Source of the DNA: Deltaproteobacteria bacterium | Lineage (GTDB): Bacteria; Desulfobacterota; Desulfobacteria; Desulfobacterales; Desulfosarcinaceae | Direction of reading: 5' to 3' | Assembly: GCA_021819735.1 (NCBI GenBank) | Contig: JAKAFO010000008.1 | Span: 1-35,595 of the forward strand | Length of the DNA: 35,595 bases | Part shown: positions 25,155 through 32,680 of the stretch, piece by piece | How positions within the stretch are numbered: position 1 is the stretch's first letter | How the letters are laid out: each line of letters starts with the position of its first letter | Notes under the pieces: model-generated | Told to the model about the DNA's origin: nothing | Seen by the model: only the letters and a program-made list of their open reading frames with translations | Databases searched by the model: none | Program-made: the position numbers and the translations under genes

Positions 25155-26171
25155 ATGACTGAAAAACAAGAGATCCTGAACGTCGGCATCGACCTGGGCA
25201 CCTCCCGCAGCGCCATTTCGGCCAGCAACGGCCGCCGCGACTGGGTGGAGAGTTTCGTGGGCTGGCCCAAGGACTTCGTGGCCCGCAAGGTGCTGGGCAA
25301 AGCGATTCTCTTCGGCCAAGAGGCCTTGGAGAATCGGTTGTCCCTGGACATCTACCGTCCCCTGGAGCGCGGCGTCATCAAGGACGGCTCCGAACGCAGC
25401 GCGGCGGCGGTCAAGGAGTTGATCCGCCATCTCATCGAGACGGCCAAGGGCGATAACGGCTACACGCAGACCCGCGCCATCGTGGGCGTCCCGGCCGAGT
25501 CGTTCAAGGTCAACAAACTGGCCATCATCAACCTGGTGTCCGATTTCGCCGATACCATCATGGTGGTCTCGGAACCCTTCTCCGTGGCCTACGGGCTCAA
25601 TGCCTTGACCAATGCCATGGTGATCGACATCGGGGCCGGCACCATGGATTTTTGCATCATGCGCGGCACCATGCCGGCCGAAGCGGATCAACGGACGATT
25701 TTGACCGCCGGCGACCATATCGATGCGCACTTGGACACCCTTTTGCGCGAACGCTATCCCGCCGCCGATTTTACGCTCAACATGGTGCGGCGTTTCAAGG
25801 AGCAGCATAGCTTCGTGGGCCAACCGCCTGCGCCCGTGATCGTGGAGCTGCCCGTGGCCGGCAAGCCCACCCCTCACGATATCACCCAGGAGATGCGCCG
25901 GGCCTGCGAAAGCATTCTGCCGGCCATGGTAGAGACCACGTTGGAACTCATCGCGGGCTTTGACCCCGAATTTCAGAAGCAAGTCCGCAACAACATCATC
26001 CTGGCCGGCGGCGGCAGTCAGATCCGCGGCCTGCGCCAACACCTGGAAGGCGTGCTCAAGGAGTACGGCCCCTGCGCGGTACAAACCACCGCCGATCCGC
26101 TGTTCGGCGGCGCCGACGGCGCCTTGGCCATGGCCGTGGATATGCCGGATGAATATTGGGAGAAGAGATAA
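25155..26171 (+). CDS. mamK: MamK-like bacterial actin
   Basis: The 338-residue actin-fold ATPase closely follows the pattern I recall for the magnetosome actin MamK. It has GIDLGTS (11-17), a VGWPKDF segment, a SEPFSVAYGL segment with Glu140, IDIGAGTMD with Asp158 (MamK of Magnetospirillum uses Glu143 and Asp161, so the offset is a constant three), KEQHSFVG, NIILAGGGSQIRGL and the C-terminal LPP/MP..YW ending (here MPDEYW). MamK builds filaments that position magnetosomes. No other mam, mms or mad gene is in the window. ATG 25155 has GGAG 9 bases before it; ATG 25140 overlaps the amidase gene. A generic actin-like role in cell morphogenesis is the main alternative. Confidence 0.8.
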   Translation: MTEKQEILNVGIDLGTSRSAISASNGRRDWVESFVGWPKDFVARKVLGKAILFGQEALENRLSLDIYRPLERGVIKDGSERSAAAVKELIRHLIETAKGDNGYTQTRAIVGVPAESFKVNKLAIINLVSDFADTIMVVSEPFSVAYGLNALTNAMVIDIGAGTMDFCIMRGTMPAEADQRTILTAGDHIDAHLDTLLRERYPAADFTLNMVRRFKEQHSFVGQPPAPVIVELPVAGKPTPHDITQEMRRACESILPAMVETTLELIAGFDPEFQKQVRNNIILAGGGSQIRGLRQHLEGVLKEYGPCAVQTTADPLFGGADGALAMAVDMPDEYWEKR

Positions 26172-26188
26172 AGGATTAGCCGAAGGCT

Positions 26189-27523
26189 TTAAAGGTCTTT
26201 AACTAGTACATTGGCCGTGCTCTTGTGCGCGGCTGCTTCCAGGGCCTCCACCGCCTGGTCCACCTCGCGCAGGGGGCGTTCGGCCGCCTCGGGCAGATCG
26301 TTGCGGCCGACCTTGTCCAAGGCCTCCAGCACCTGGGCCAGGCGCAGTCCATGAATATCCCGCGCCGGCTGATAGGCCGTGTCTTCCCGGCGCGGGTCCT
26401 CGACGGCCGATACCATCCCGCCTGCGATCAAATGCGCGAGCTCCTCGACCACCAACCCATGGGGCAAACCGAGGTGTTCCGCGATCTCTTCGGCCGTCAC
26501 GGGCGGCCGGCCGTCGCGGAAGTTATCGAGGATGCGCCGCAGCACGCAGACGGCCAATTTCTTTCGGAAGTAAAGACTGATGCCCTGGTAGTCCATGCGC
26601 AGCAAATGCTGGCCCATATGCTGGTGGGCATAGGCGATTTGTGCCCCGAACAGCGCGATGGTCCAACTGACTTGCAGCCAGATGAGAAAAAAAGGCAGCG
26701 CCGCGAAGCTGCCGTAGATGGCGTTGTATTTGGAAAGCAGCACTTGGGCGTTGATGTAGGCCCCTTGGGTGATCTGGAAGGTGGTGCCGGCGACGACGCC
26801 GCCGATGATGGCCGACACCGGCCGCACGCGGGTGTGGGGCATCACCAGGTAGATGAGGATGAAGAGCAGCCAGATCAAGCCGAACGGCAGCAGTTTGAGC
26901 AGGGAGAAGATCAAGGGGTCGGCGATTTTGAGCACGGCCATCCTGGAGGTCATGGCGGTCACCTGGGTGGTGATATAGACCGTGACGCTGCTGGACAGGA
27001 CCACCAGCAGCGGGCTGATGATCATGATGGTCAAATAGTCGGTGAATTTGCGGATGAACGACCGCGACGGCACCTTCCAGATTTCATTGAGGGCCGCTTC
27101 GATGTGACCGAGCACCTTGACCGCCGCCCAGATCAGCAGCAGCACGCCGATGCCGGCGATCAACTCTCCCTGGGTGTTTTCCAGCAGCGTGCGGGCAAAG
27201 CGGATGATGCGCGCCACCACCTCTTCCTGGCCGGCCAGGCGCTGGTAGAGCTGGCTTTCCAGGCGGTCTTGCAGTCCGAAACCCTTGGCGATGCCGAAGG
27301 CCAGTGCCATTACCGGCACCACCGAAAGCAGGCTGAAAAAAGTCAGGCTCGAGGCGCGCAGGGCGCAGTTGTCGCGTATGTAGCCGCGAATGGCCAGCAG
27401 CAGCATTTGCGCCGCGCGCAGCAGCAGGGTGCGAGGCCTGGAAATCTCTCCACGTCCGGCGCGCCAGATATCCGTGGACAAGAATTGGATGACCTTTTCC
27501 TTGATGGTGCGTATGGGCGGCAT
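26189..27523 (-). CDS. YihY/BrkB family inner-membrane protein with C-terminal wHTH-like region
   Basis: The 444-residue protein has about six membrane helices (about 60-310), with the family pattern LRASSLTFFSLLSVVPVMALAFG near the first helix and a KYNAIYGSFAALPFFLIWLQVSW segment near the last. This UPF0761/YihY family was once called ribonuclease BN; its true function is not established. Residues 320-444 form a soluble tail with a helix-turn-helix-like pattern (PVTAEEIAEHLGLPHGLVVEELAHLIAGG), making it longer than the shorter YihY members. It is convergent with the actin-like gene (17 bases between stops). Confidence 0.85.
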   Translation of the reverse strand: MPPIRTIKEKVIQFLSTDIWRAGRGEISRPRTLLLRAAQMLLLAIRGYIRDNCALRASSLTFFSLLSVVPVMALAFGIAKGFGLQDRLESQLYQRLAGQEEVVARIIRFARTLLENTQGELIAGIGVLLLIWAAVKVLGHIEAALNEIWKVPSRSFIRKFTDYLTIMIISPLLVVLSSSVTVYITTQVTAMTSRMAVLKIADPLIFSLLKLLPFGLIWLLFILIYLVMPHTRVRPVSAIIGGVVAGTTFQITQGAYINAQVLLSKYNAIYGSFAALPFFLIWLQVSWTIALFGAQIAYAHQHMGQHLLRMDYQGISLYFRKKLAVCVLRRILDNFRDGRPPVTAEEIAEHLGLPHGLVVEELAHLIAGGMVSAVEDPRREDTAYQPARDIHGLRLAQVLEALDKVGRNDLPEAAERPLREVDQAVEALEAAAHKSTANVLVKDL

Positions 27524-27564
27524 GCCGCGGTTCCTTCCATGGCTGGGGTGGCGGAAGCGAACCT

Positions 27565-27594
27565 ATTCTATGGCAGATAGGCGGCCGTTATCAA
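27565..27594 (-). promoter_or_regulatory. Candidate sigma-70 promoter for the YihY gene
   Basis: On the minus strand TTGATA (27589-27594), an 18-base spacer and TAGAAT (27565-27570) match the hexamers at 5/6 each. It lies 42 bases before the YihY start, just past the hairpin that follows the VanZ gene. Confidence 0.45.
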
Positions 27595-27633
27595 GGAATT
27601 AAACCGGCGCGCCCTCACCGAACACGCCGGCTT
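27595..27633 (-). terminator. Possible Rho-independent terminator after the VanZ-fusion gene
   Basis: On the minus strand a 9-bp stem (AAGCCGGCG with CGCCGGTTT, one G-U pair) encloses a 15-base loop and leads into TTTAATT. The U-tract is short, so the site may be weak. It begins 6 bases after the VanZ-fusion stop. Confidence 0.4.
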
Positions 27634-27638
27634 CCGCG

Positions 27639-28574
27639 CTATGGCACCAGGCGCACGTTGTCGATGTAGATGACTCGCGGCCGGGCCAGGCGGACGGCGA
27701 AGATCGCGAAGTTGTCGATCTGCTCCATTTGCATGGGCCGCTGCGCGGGCGCGTTGCGGATCTCTTCCAGGGCAATCGTGATGGTCCGCCATCCCGGCTT
27801 CAAGCGGTAGGTGCGGTTGAAGCGGTCAGTGTAATGGTAGCCCCGGCGGTTGTGCTCGGTGTCGTTGACCCGGCAGGTCAGGTCGATGGGCTCGGGTTCC
27901 GGATTGAAAACATCGATGCTCAAAAAGGTGAACCCCCGCCAATCCCTGGGAAAATAATTAAGGCTCACGCCGCTGTACATTTCGGTTCCCAATGCGACGC
28001 CAAGGGATGCCTGGCCCTGGGAGTATACCCGGCGCTGGACGAAGTACTGGGCGCCGCCCGACCAGCGTTCGCGCTCGAAGGGCGTCTCCAGTCCGCTGAG
28101 GAGCGGAAACTGGCGGCCGGCGGCGATTTCATCGAACAGGGCGCGCCCGACCGGCGCCGCCTCCCATAGCAGCAACCCGACGAATACGAATTTCAATCCC
28201 CAGTGGAGGGCTTTGGGAAGTTCTTTGGCCGCGGGCGCGCAACAGAGGAGACCCAGGGCCGCGCCGATCATATCCTTGCGCAGGTCCAGCCAACTGAACA
28301 TGCGCCCGATCCGCAATTGGACCAGCTCGATGCCCAAACCCAGCAGCGCCATCCCGCCGAGCACCACGAGCAGTTGGGTGCCGAAGCGCCTCGCAGCCAA
28401 CCGCTTCCAGCGCGTGACCAGCATATAGGCAAAAAGCCCGAAGGCCGGGATATGGCCCAGGTCCCAGAGCCGATTCAGGGAGCGCACTCCGTATTGGCCA
28501 TCGCCCAGGAAGAAAAGGGCCGCGCATACCCAAACCGCGGCCCAAAGCAGAAAAGCGGCTTTTCCGGATATCAT
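27639..28574 (-). CDS. VanZ-like membrane domain fused to a carbohydrate-binding-like beta domain
   Basis: The 311-residue product starts with four or five membrane helices in residues 1-150 in a VanZ-like arrangement (including LWDLGHIPAFGLFAYML and SWLDLRKDMIGAALG). The second half (about 165-311) reads as a beta-sandwich of the carbohydrate-binding/CIA30-like kind (GFTFLSIDVFNPEPE, DRFNRTYRLKPGWRTI, VIYIDNVRLV). The extracytoplasmic part may bind glycans or another envelope ligand. The chosen ATG at 28574 overlaps the thioesterase stop by four bases; an upstream frame to 28634 is not supported. No enzymatic role can be stated. Confidence 0.75.
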   Translation of the reverse strand: MISGKAAFLLWAAVWVCAALFFLGDGQYGVRSLNRLWDLGHIPAFGLFAYMLVTRWKRLAARRFGTQLLVVLGGMALLGLGIELVQLRIGRMFSWLDLRKDMIGAALGLLCCAPAAKELPKALHWGLKFVFVGLLLWEAAPVGRALFDEIAAGRQFPLLSGLETPFERERWSGGAQYFVQRRVYSQGQASLGVALGTEMYSGVSLNYFPRDWRGFTFLSIDVFNPEPEPIDLTCRVNDTEHNRRGYHYTDRFNRTYRLKPGWRTITIALEEIRNAPAQRPMQMEQIDNFAIFAVRLARPRVIYIDNVRLVP

Positions 28575-29047
28575 TTGGCGGGTTGGCCCAGGGGCCGGGT
28601 CAGTTGCACGGCCACCACTTCGCCCCGGGCGCACACCTCCCCCTTGGACGAGAGCGCGGTGCTGACCACCACCTTACGCCCCTTGATCTCCTTGACCCGG
28701 GCGCGCAGTTCCAGGGGGGCGTCGATGGGCGTGGGCCGCAGGTAGTCCACATGCAGGGAGGCGGTGACGAAGCGAAATTCCGTGCCGCTGTCCATGGGCA
28801 GTCCGGCGGCGCGGTAGGCCGCGGCCGCGGCCGTGCCGGTGCTGTGGCAATCGATGAGCGAAGCGAGCAGGCCGCCGTATACAAAGCCGGGTATGGCGGT
28901 GTGGTAGGGCTGGGGGCTGAAGCGGCAGACCGATTCATCGCCGTCCCAATAACTCTTGATCTGGAGGCCGTGGGGGTTGAGCCGTCCGCATCCATAGCAG
29001 GCGCTGTGTTCGTCGGTGTAGTAATCTTGGAATGCTTTTGCGGTCAT
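28571..29047 (-). CDS. PaaI-type hotdog-fold thioesterase
   Basis: The 158-residue cytosolic protein belongs to the PaaI/4HBT hotdog superfamily, which hydrolyses acyl-CoA thioesters. The segment YHTAIPGFVYGGLLASLIDCHSTGTAAAA contains the expected active-site helix with an acidic residue (Asp in LIDC). A second family strand is LHVDYLRPTPIDAPLELRARV. The N-terminus carries CYGCGRLNPHGLQIK, a Cys pair common in this subgroup. GGAG lies before the ATG and its own promoter precedes it. It is coupled to the VanZ-fusion gene by an ATGA overlap. The acyl substrate is unknown. Confidence 0.85.
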   Translation of the reverse strand: MTAKAFQDYYTDEHSACYGCGRLNPHGLQIKSYWDGDESVCRFSPQPYHTAIPGFVYGGLLASLIDCHSTGTAAAAAYRAAGLPMDSGTEFRFVTASLHVDYLRPTPIDAPLELRARVKEIKGRKVVVSTALSSKGEVCARGEVVAVQLTRPLGQPAK

Positions 29048-29094
29048 CGCGGCTCCTTCGTGGGTTAGGGTAAGTGATGGTTGCGACCATTCCG

Positions 29095-29124
29095 GTTATA
29101 GTCAAGCGGCAGCATGGGTGTCAA
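29095..29124 (-). promoter_or_regulatory. Strong sigma-70 promoter for the thioesterase-VanZ operon
   Basis: On the minus strand a perfect TTGACA (29119-29124), an 18-base spacer and TATAAC (29095-29100, 5/6) precede the thioesterase start by 47 bases. It lies just after the aceA terminator, as expected for a separate transcription unit. Confidence 0.65.
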
Positions 29125-29146
29125 TGCACGGGTGCCCGGCAAAATA

Positions 29147-29192
29147 ACGCCGGCGGCATCGGCCCGTGACCGCGAGTCGATGCCGCCGGCGT
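29147..29192 (-). terminator. Rho-independent terminator after aceA
   Basis: A perfect 15-bp inverted repeat (ACGCCGGCGGCATCG with CGATGCCGCCGGCGT) with a 16-base loop follows the aceA stop by 19 bases. On the minus strand the stem leads into TATTTTGCC. A T-run on the other side could let it act in both directions. Confidence 0.8.
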
Positions 29193-29211
29193 GTTTTGTT
29201 TCGGCAGACGG

Positions 29212-30549
29212 TTAGAACTGGCTCTCTTCGGTGGAGCCGGTGAGGGCCGCCACCGAGGACTGGCCTTCGGTGATGCTGTTGATGACCCGGTCGAAATAGC
29301 CGGTGCCCACGAACTTCTGGTGGGTGGTGCCCATGTAGCCGTCTTCCTTGCCGTGGGCGAACTCGGTCTGCTGGAAGCGCGAATAGGCGGCCATACCTTC
29401 CTTCTTGTAGCTGTGGGCCAGATCGAACATGCCCAGGTTCAGGGTATGGAAACCGGCCAGGGTGACGAATTGGAACTTGTAGCCCATCTTGGCCAGCTCT
29501 TTTTGGAAGGTGCCGATGGTCTTTTCGTCCAGGTTGGCCTGCCAGTTGAAAGAGGGCGAGCAATTGTAGGCCAGCAGCTTGCCGGGGAACTTGGCATGGA
29601 TGCCTTCGGCGAAGCGGCGCGCCTCCTCGAGGTCGGGCTTCCCGGTTTCGCACCAGACCATGTCGGCATAGGGGGCGTAGGCCAACCCCCGGGCGATGGC
29701 CAGATCGATGCCGCTCTTGATGTAGTAAAAGCCTTCCGACGAGCGCGGCTGATCTTCGAGGAAGGGCCGGTCGCGGGGGTCGATGTCGCTGGTGATCAAG
29801 CGGGCCGCCTCGGCGTCGGTGCGCGCCACCAGAACGGTGGGCACGCCGGCGATATCGGCCGCCAGGCGCGCGGCAATCAGCTTGGTGATGAACTCCTGGG
29901 CCGGCACCAGCACCTTGCCGCCCATGTGGCCGCACTTTTTGGCCGAAGCGAGTTGGTCCTCGAAATGCACGCCGGCGGCCCCGGCCTCGATCATTTCGCG
30001 CATCAGTTCGAAGGCGTTGAGCGGCCCGCCGAAACCGGCTTCGGCATCGGCCACGATGGGCGCGTACCAGTAGGGGCCTTTCTTGCGGCCGTCCAGCACC
30101 TGGATCTGATCGGCCCGGCGCAGGGCGTTGTTGATGCGCTGCACCACGTTGGGCACGCTGTTGGCCGGATAGAGGCTCTGGTCCGGGTACATCTGGCCGG
30201 CCAGGTTGTTGTCGGCCGCCACCTGCCAGCCGCTCAGGTAGATGGCTTTCAGGCCGGCTTCCACCTGCTGGACCGCCTGGTTGCCGGTCAGGGCGCCCAG
30301 GGCCGGAATAAAATCTTCGGTGTGCAGCAGGTGCCACAGCCGCTCGGCGCCGGCGGTGGCCAGGGTGTACTCGATTTTCAGGGTGCCGCGCAGCTTGAGC
30401 ACCTCTTCGGCGGTATAGGGGCGGACGATGCCGCTCCAGCGCGGATCGTTTTTCCACATGTATTCGAGGGCCGAAATCTCATCGGGAAATACTTCATGGC
30501 AGGTGAGACGGTCACACAGGGCCTGGGCTTTTTCAGCGACGGTTTGCAT
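29212..30549 (-). CDS. aceA: Isocitrate lyase
   Basis: The 445-residue enzyme cleaves isocitrate to succinate and glyoxylate, the first step of the glyoxylate bypass, which permits growth on acetate or fatty acids. The active-site loop KKCGH is present with catalytic Cys206, along with [19 protein letters not shown] and the NCSPSFNW segment that are typical of the family. The length fits the bacterial form. AAGGAG lies 9 bases before the ATG. A possible leader peptide, a promoter and a hairpin sit upstream, aceK lies further upstream on the same strand, and a strong terminator follows. No malate synthase gene is in the window. Confidence 0.96.
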   Translation of the reverse strand: MQTVAEKAQALCDRLTCHEVFPDEISALEYMWKNDPRWSGIVRPYTAEEVLKLRGTLKIEYTLATAGAERLWHLLHTEDFIPALGALTGNQAVQQVEAGLKAIYLSGWQVAADNNLAGQMYPDQSLYPANSVPNVVQRINNALRRADQIQVLDGRKKGPYWYAPIVADAEAGFGGPLNAFELMREMIEAGAAGVHFEDQLASAKKCGHMGGKVLVPAQEFITKLIAARLAADIAGVPTVLVARTDAEAARLITSDIDPRDRPFLEDQPRSSEGFYYIKSGIDLAIARGLAYAPYADMVWCETGKPDLEEARRFAEGIHAKFPGKLLAYNCSPSFNWQANLDEKTIGTFQKELAKMGYKFQFVTLAGFHTLNLGMFDLAHSYKKEGMAAYSRFQQTEFAHGKEDGYMGTTHQKFVGTGYFDRVINSITEGQSSVAALTGSTEESQF

Positions 30550-30593
30550 AAATGGCTTCTCCTTTTAATCCAGTTGTTCGTGGGCTTTTAAAG

Positions 30594-30650
30594 TCAAGCG
30601 CGTTTCGCCGGCACCCAGGCGATCTTCCAGGCGCCGTCAAGGATACTCAT
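30594..30650 (-). CDS. Candidate 18-residue leader peptide / small protein upstream of aceA
   Basis: The frame ATG...TGA encodes MSILDGAWKIAWVPAKRA. The ribosome site AAGGAGG lies 7 bases before the ATG, stronger than that of many large genes here. The stop is 44 bases before the aceA ATG on the same strand and downstream of a good promoter. No family is known to me. It may be a regulatory leader or a small protein, or it could be chance; the codons show no run of one amino acid that would signal classical attenuation. Confidence 0.5.
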   Translation of the reverse strand: MSILDGAWKIAWVPAKRA

Positions 30651-30657
30651 CTCTTCC

Positions 30658-30672
30658 CTCCTTTTTAAGGAG
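30658..30672 (-). promoter_or_regulatory. Small hairpin covering the ribosome site of the leader ORF
   Basis: On the minus strand CTCCTT and AAGGAG form a 6-bp stem around an AAA loop, and the second arm is the Shine-Dalgarno sequence of the 18-residue ORF. If it forms in the mRNA it would hide that site. Stability is modest. Confidence 0.4.
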
Positions 30673-30790
30673 ACATCGTTGTGCGAGGGTCTGGTGCAAC
30701 GTTTTCGTCAAAGGGGTCGATTGCCACTTGGGGCTGCCGTGCCGGGCCGCGGCGGGTTGCAAGAGATGCGGCCGACCGGCGTTTTCGGTA

Positions 30791-30818
30791 ATAATAAGGT
30801 ATGGCGATTGCTTGTCAA
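30791..30818 (-). promoter_or_regulatory. Strong sigma-70 promoter for the leader ORF and aceA
   Basis: On the minus strand a perfect TTGACA (30813-30818), a 16-base spacer and TATTAT (30791-30796, 5/6) make a good promoter inside the aceK-aceA gap. Transcription would begin near 30784 and give a leader of about 235 bases before aceA. It lets aceA be expressed apart from aceK. Confidence 0.65.
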
Positions 30819-30826
30819 TGACAAGC
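30810..30826. promoter_or_regulatory. Palindromic operator candidate over the aceA -35 element
   Basis: GCTTGTCA-A-TGACAAGC is a perfect 8-bp inverted repeat around one central base. It covers the whole -35 hexamer of the aceA promoter, so a bound dimeric repressor would block RNA polymerase. The regulator is not known and none is encoded beside it. Confidence 0.5.
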
Positions 30827-30863
30827 GAAGAAAGTGCAAAGCAGCAGGTCGGGAAGCGTTCTT

Positions 30864-32660
30864 TCAGGGGTGATAGTACTGGCCCGGCCGCAGGCGCTGG
30901 GCCTCGCTGTAGGGCAGAATGGGCGTGATGACGCCGGCGCGGATCTGGGCCTGGGTCGCCTGCCAGAAGGCCGGCGTCAGCAGGTCGCCGTGGTGCTTCA
31001 AAAAGATCGCGCGCAAGTCGGGCGAAAGGGCCAGGAACGAGGCGAACTCTTCGGGAAACACATCGTTTTCGCCCACCATGAACCACGGCTCGTCGGAAAG
31101 TTCGTCTTCGTACCCCCGGGCCTGGGGCAGCCAGCGAAAGTTGCAGTCGGTCAGGGGGCACAGTTCGTCGTAGTCGTAGAAAACCACTCGGCCCAGTTGG
31201 GTCACGCCGAAATTCTTGATCAGCAGATCGCCCGGAAAGATGTTGATGCGGGCCAGGTCTTTGATGGCGAACCCGTAATCGATGACCGCCGCCTTGGCCG
31301 CTTCGGCATCGGCGCGCTGCAGGTAGACATCCAGGGGCACCATGCGCCGTTCCACATAGACGTGGTGCAGGATCACCCGCCCTCCTTCGATGGAACTGGA
31401 GTGCTGGGCCTCGTTCTGAATCTCGGCCAGCAGCTCGGGGGTAAAGCAGCAATCCTCGATCTCCAGGTTTTCGAACGTCTGCACATCCACCAGGCGGCCG
31501 GCCCGGTCGTGGCGAAACACGTAGTCATATTTTTCCATGACCTGTTTGGCCGTGGCATGCTTGGGCGTGGCGAAGCGGTCGCGGATCAGCTTGTAGACCA
31601 ATTGGTCCTGGGGCATGTTGAAGACGATCATCACCATGCCGCGCTGGCCGACGGCAAACCCGAAGCGGTCCAGGCTGCATACGCGCTGGTGCGCCAGCAG
31701 CTCGCGGTACAGCTCGGTCTTGCCGTGCTTGTGGTACCCCAGGCCGATGTACAGCTCGGCCGTGCGTTTGGTGGGCATGAGCAGTTTGAGAAAGCGCACC
31801 AGCGCCTGGGGGCAGGGCGTTTGCACATGAAAGTAGGTGTGGGTGAAGCTGAAGAGCACGCGGACTTCGGCGCTGCGCAGCAACAGGGCATCCACCTCGA
31901 TCCCCCGGCTGGTGTTGGCCAGGGCGAACACCAGGGGCACGGATTGTTCGCGCCAGGAGATCCGGCCGATGAGGTAGGCGCCGGTTTCCCTGAAAAAGGG
32001 CACGTGGATCATTTCGATGCGCAGGCGATCGCCGTTGGCGCGTTTTTTTTCCAGCATCAATCGGATGCGTTCGGCGCACAGGCGGCTGTCCACCGCCAGA
32101 TCCGCGAAGGGGGTGCGAAAAGCGAAGCAGCCCAGGATGCCCTGGATGTGCTCATCGGTCACATGCTGCATTTCGATGTTGAATATCAAGGGGGGGTGGG
32201 CCGGGCAGGCTTCATGGGAGGGCTCCGGCGCCACGAATTCCAACTCCGGATCGATGCCCACGGTCTGCAGGATGCGCCGGTTGATGGAGTTATAAAAGGT
32301 GCAGGCCAGTTCGGCGTCGGGCCTTGCATCCAAGGACGCCGCAAACCCGGATTTGATGGCCAACCACAGCCGCGGGTTCTGGGCATACAGACCCAACTCG
32401 TCCACGATCCGGCGGCAGGTGGCGGCCACCACCTGCTGATAGAGGTCCAGGCGCTCCACCGTATCGTCATGCATGCCCTTCCACTCGCGTTGTTCGAAGC
32501 GCTCGGCGGCCCGCCGGGTGATGGCGGCGAATTCGGCGTTGAACTTCTCGTATCCGCGCCATATGCGCGCTACGGCCTGATCGGCCAGCAGCTCGAAACC
32601 GTGCGGCAGATAGCGCGGTTCCGTCACGATCTCGGGTGGGTCCATCCGTCCTGATTCCAA
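30864..32660 (-). CDS. aceK: Isocitrate dehydrogenase kinase/phosphatase
   Basis: This is a bifunctional enzyme that phosphorylates and dephosphorylates isocitrate dehydrogenase, steering isocitrate to isocitrate lyase. The 598-residue product matches AceK through its C-terminal half: MPQDQLVYKLIRDRF (the Lys that contacts ATP), VILHHVYVERRMVPLDVYL, IFPGDLLIKNFGVTQLGR, VVFYDYDELCPLTDCNFR and EPWFMVGENDVFPEEF. The length is close to the E. coli enzyme (about 578 residues). The TTG at 32660 is favoured as start because GGAGG lies 6 bases before it; the ATG at 32645 is 21 bases away from that site. It lies 20 bases after the zinc-ribbon gene and 314 before aceA, on the same strand. Confidence 0.93.
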   Translation of the reverse strand: MESGRMDPPEIVTEPRYLPHGFELLADQAVARIWRGYEKFNAEFAAITRRAAERFEQREWKGMHDDTVERLDLYQQVVAATCRRIVDELGLYAQNPRLWLAIKSGFAASLDARPDAELACTFYNSINRRILQTVGIDPELEFVAPEPSHEACPAHPPLIFNIEMQHVTDEHIQGILGCFAFRTPFADLAVDSRLCAERIRLMLEKKRANGDRLRIEMIHVPFFRETGAYLIGRISWREQSVPLVFALANTSRGIEVDALLLRSAEVRVLFSFTHTYFHVQTPCPQALVRFLKLLMPTKRTAELYIGLGYHKHGKTELYRELLAHQRVCSLDRFGFAVGQRGMVMIVFNMPQDQLVYKLIRDRFATPKHATAKQVMEKYDYVFRHDRAGRLVDVQTFENLEIEDCCFTPELLAEIQNEAQHSSSIEGGRVILHHVYVERRMVPLDVYLQRADAEAAKAAVIDYGFAIKDLARINIFPGDLLIKNFGVTQLGRVVFYDYDELCPLTDCNFRWLPQARGYEDELSDEPWFMVGENDVFPEEFASFLALSPDLRAIFLKHHGDLLTPAFWQATQAQIRAGVITPILPYSEAQRLRPGQYYHP

Positions 32661-32680
32661 AAAGTGCCTCCAGGTGCTGT

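Noticed and set aside
26172-26188. Short hairpin AGCC-GAA-GGCT just after the actin-like gene
   Set aside because: The stem is only 4 bp and has no T-tract, so it is not a credible terminator.
30679-30873. Rightward frame in the aceK-aceA gap preceded by AAGGAG
   Set aside because: The AAGGAG is the other arm of the hairpin over the leader ribosome site; the frame starts with TTG, has no family features and runs into aceK on the opposite strand.
30864-32654. Long rightward frame opposite aceK (606 codons)
   Set aside because: It is the antisense shadow of aceK caused by GC-rich codon bias; the aceK frame carries all family motifs.
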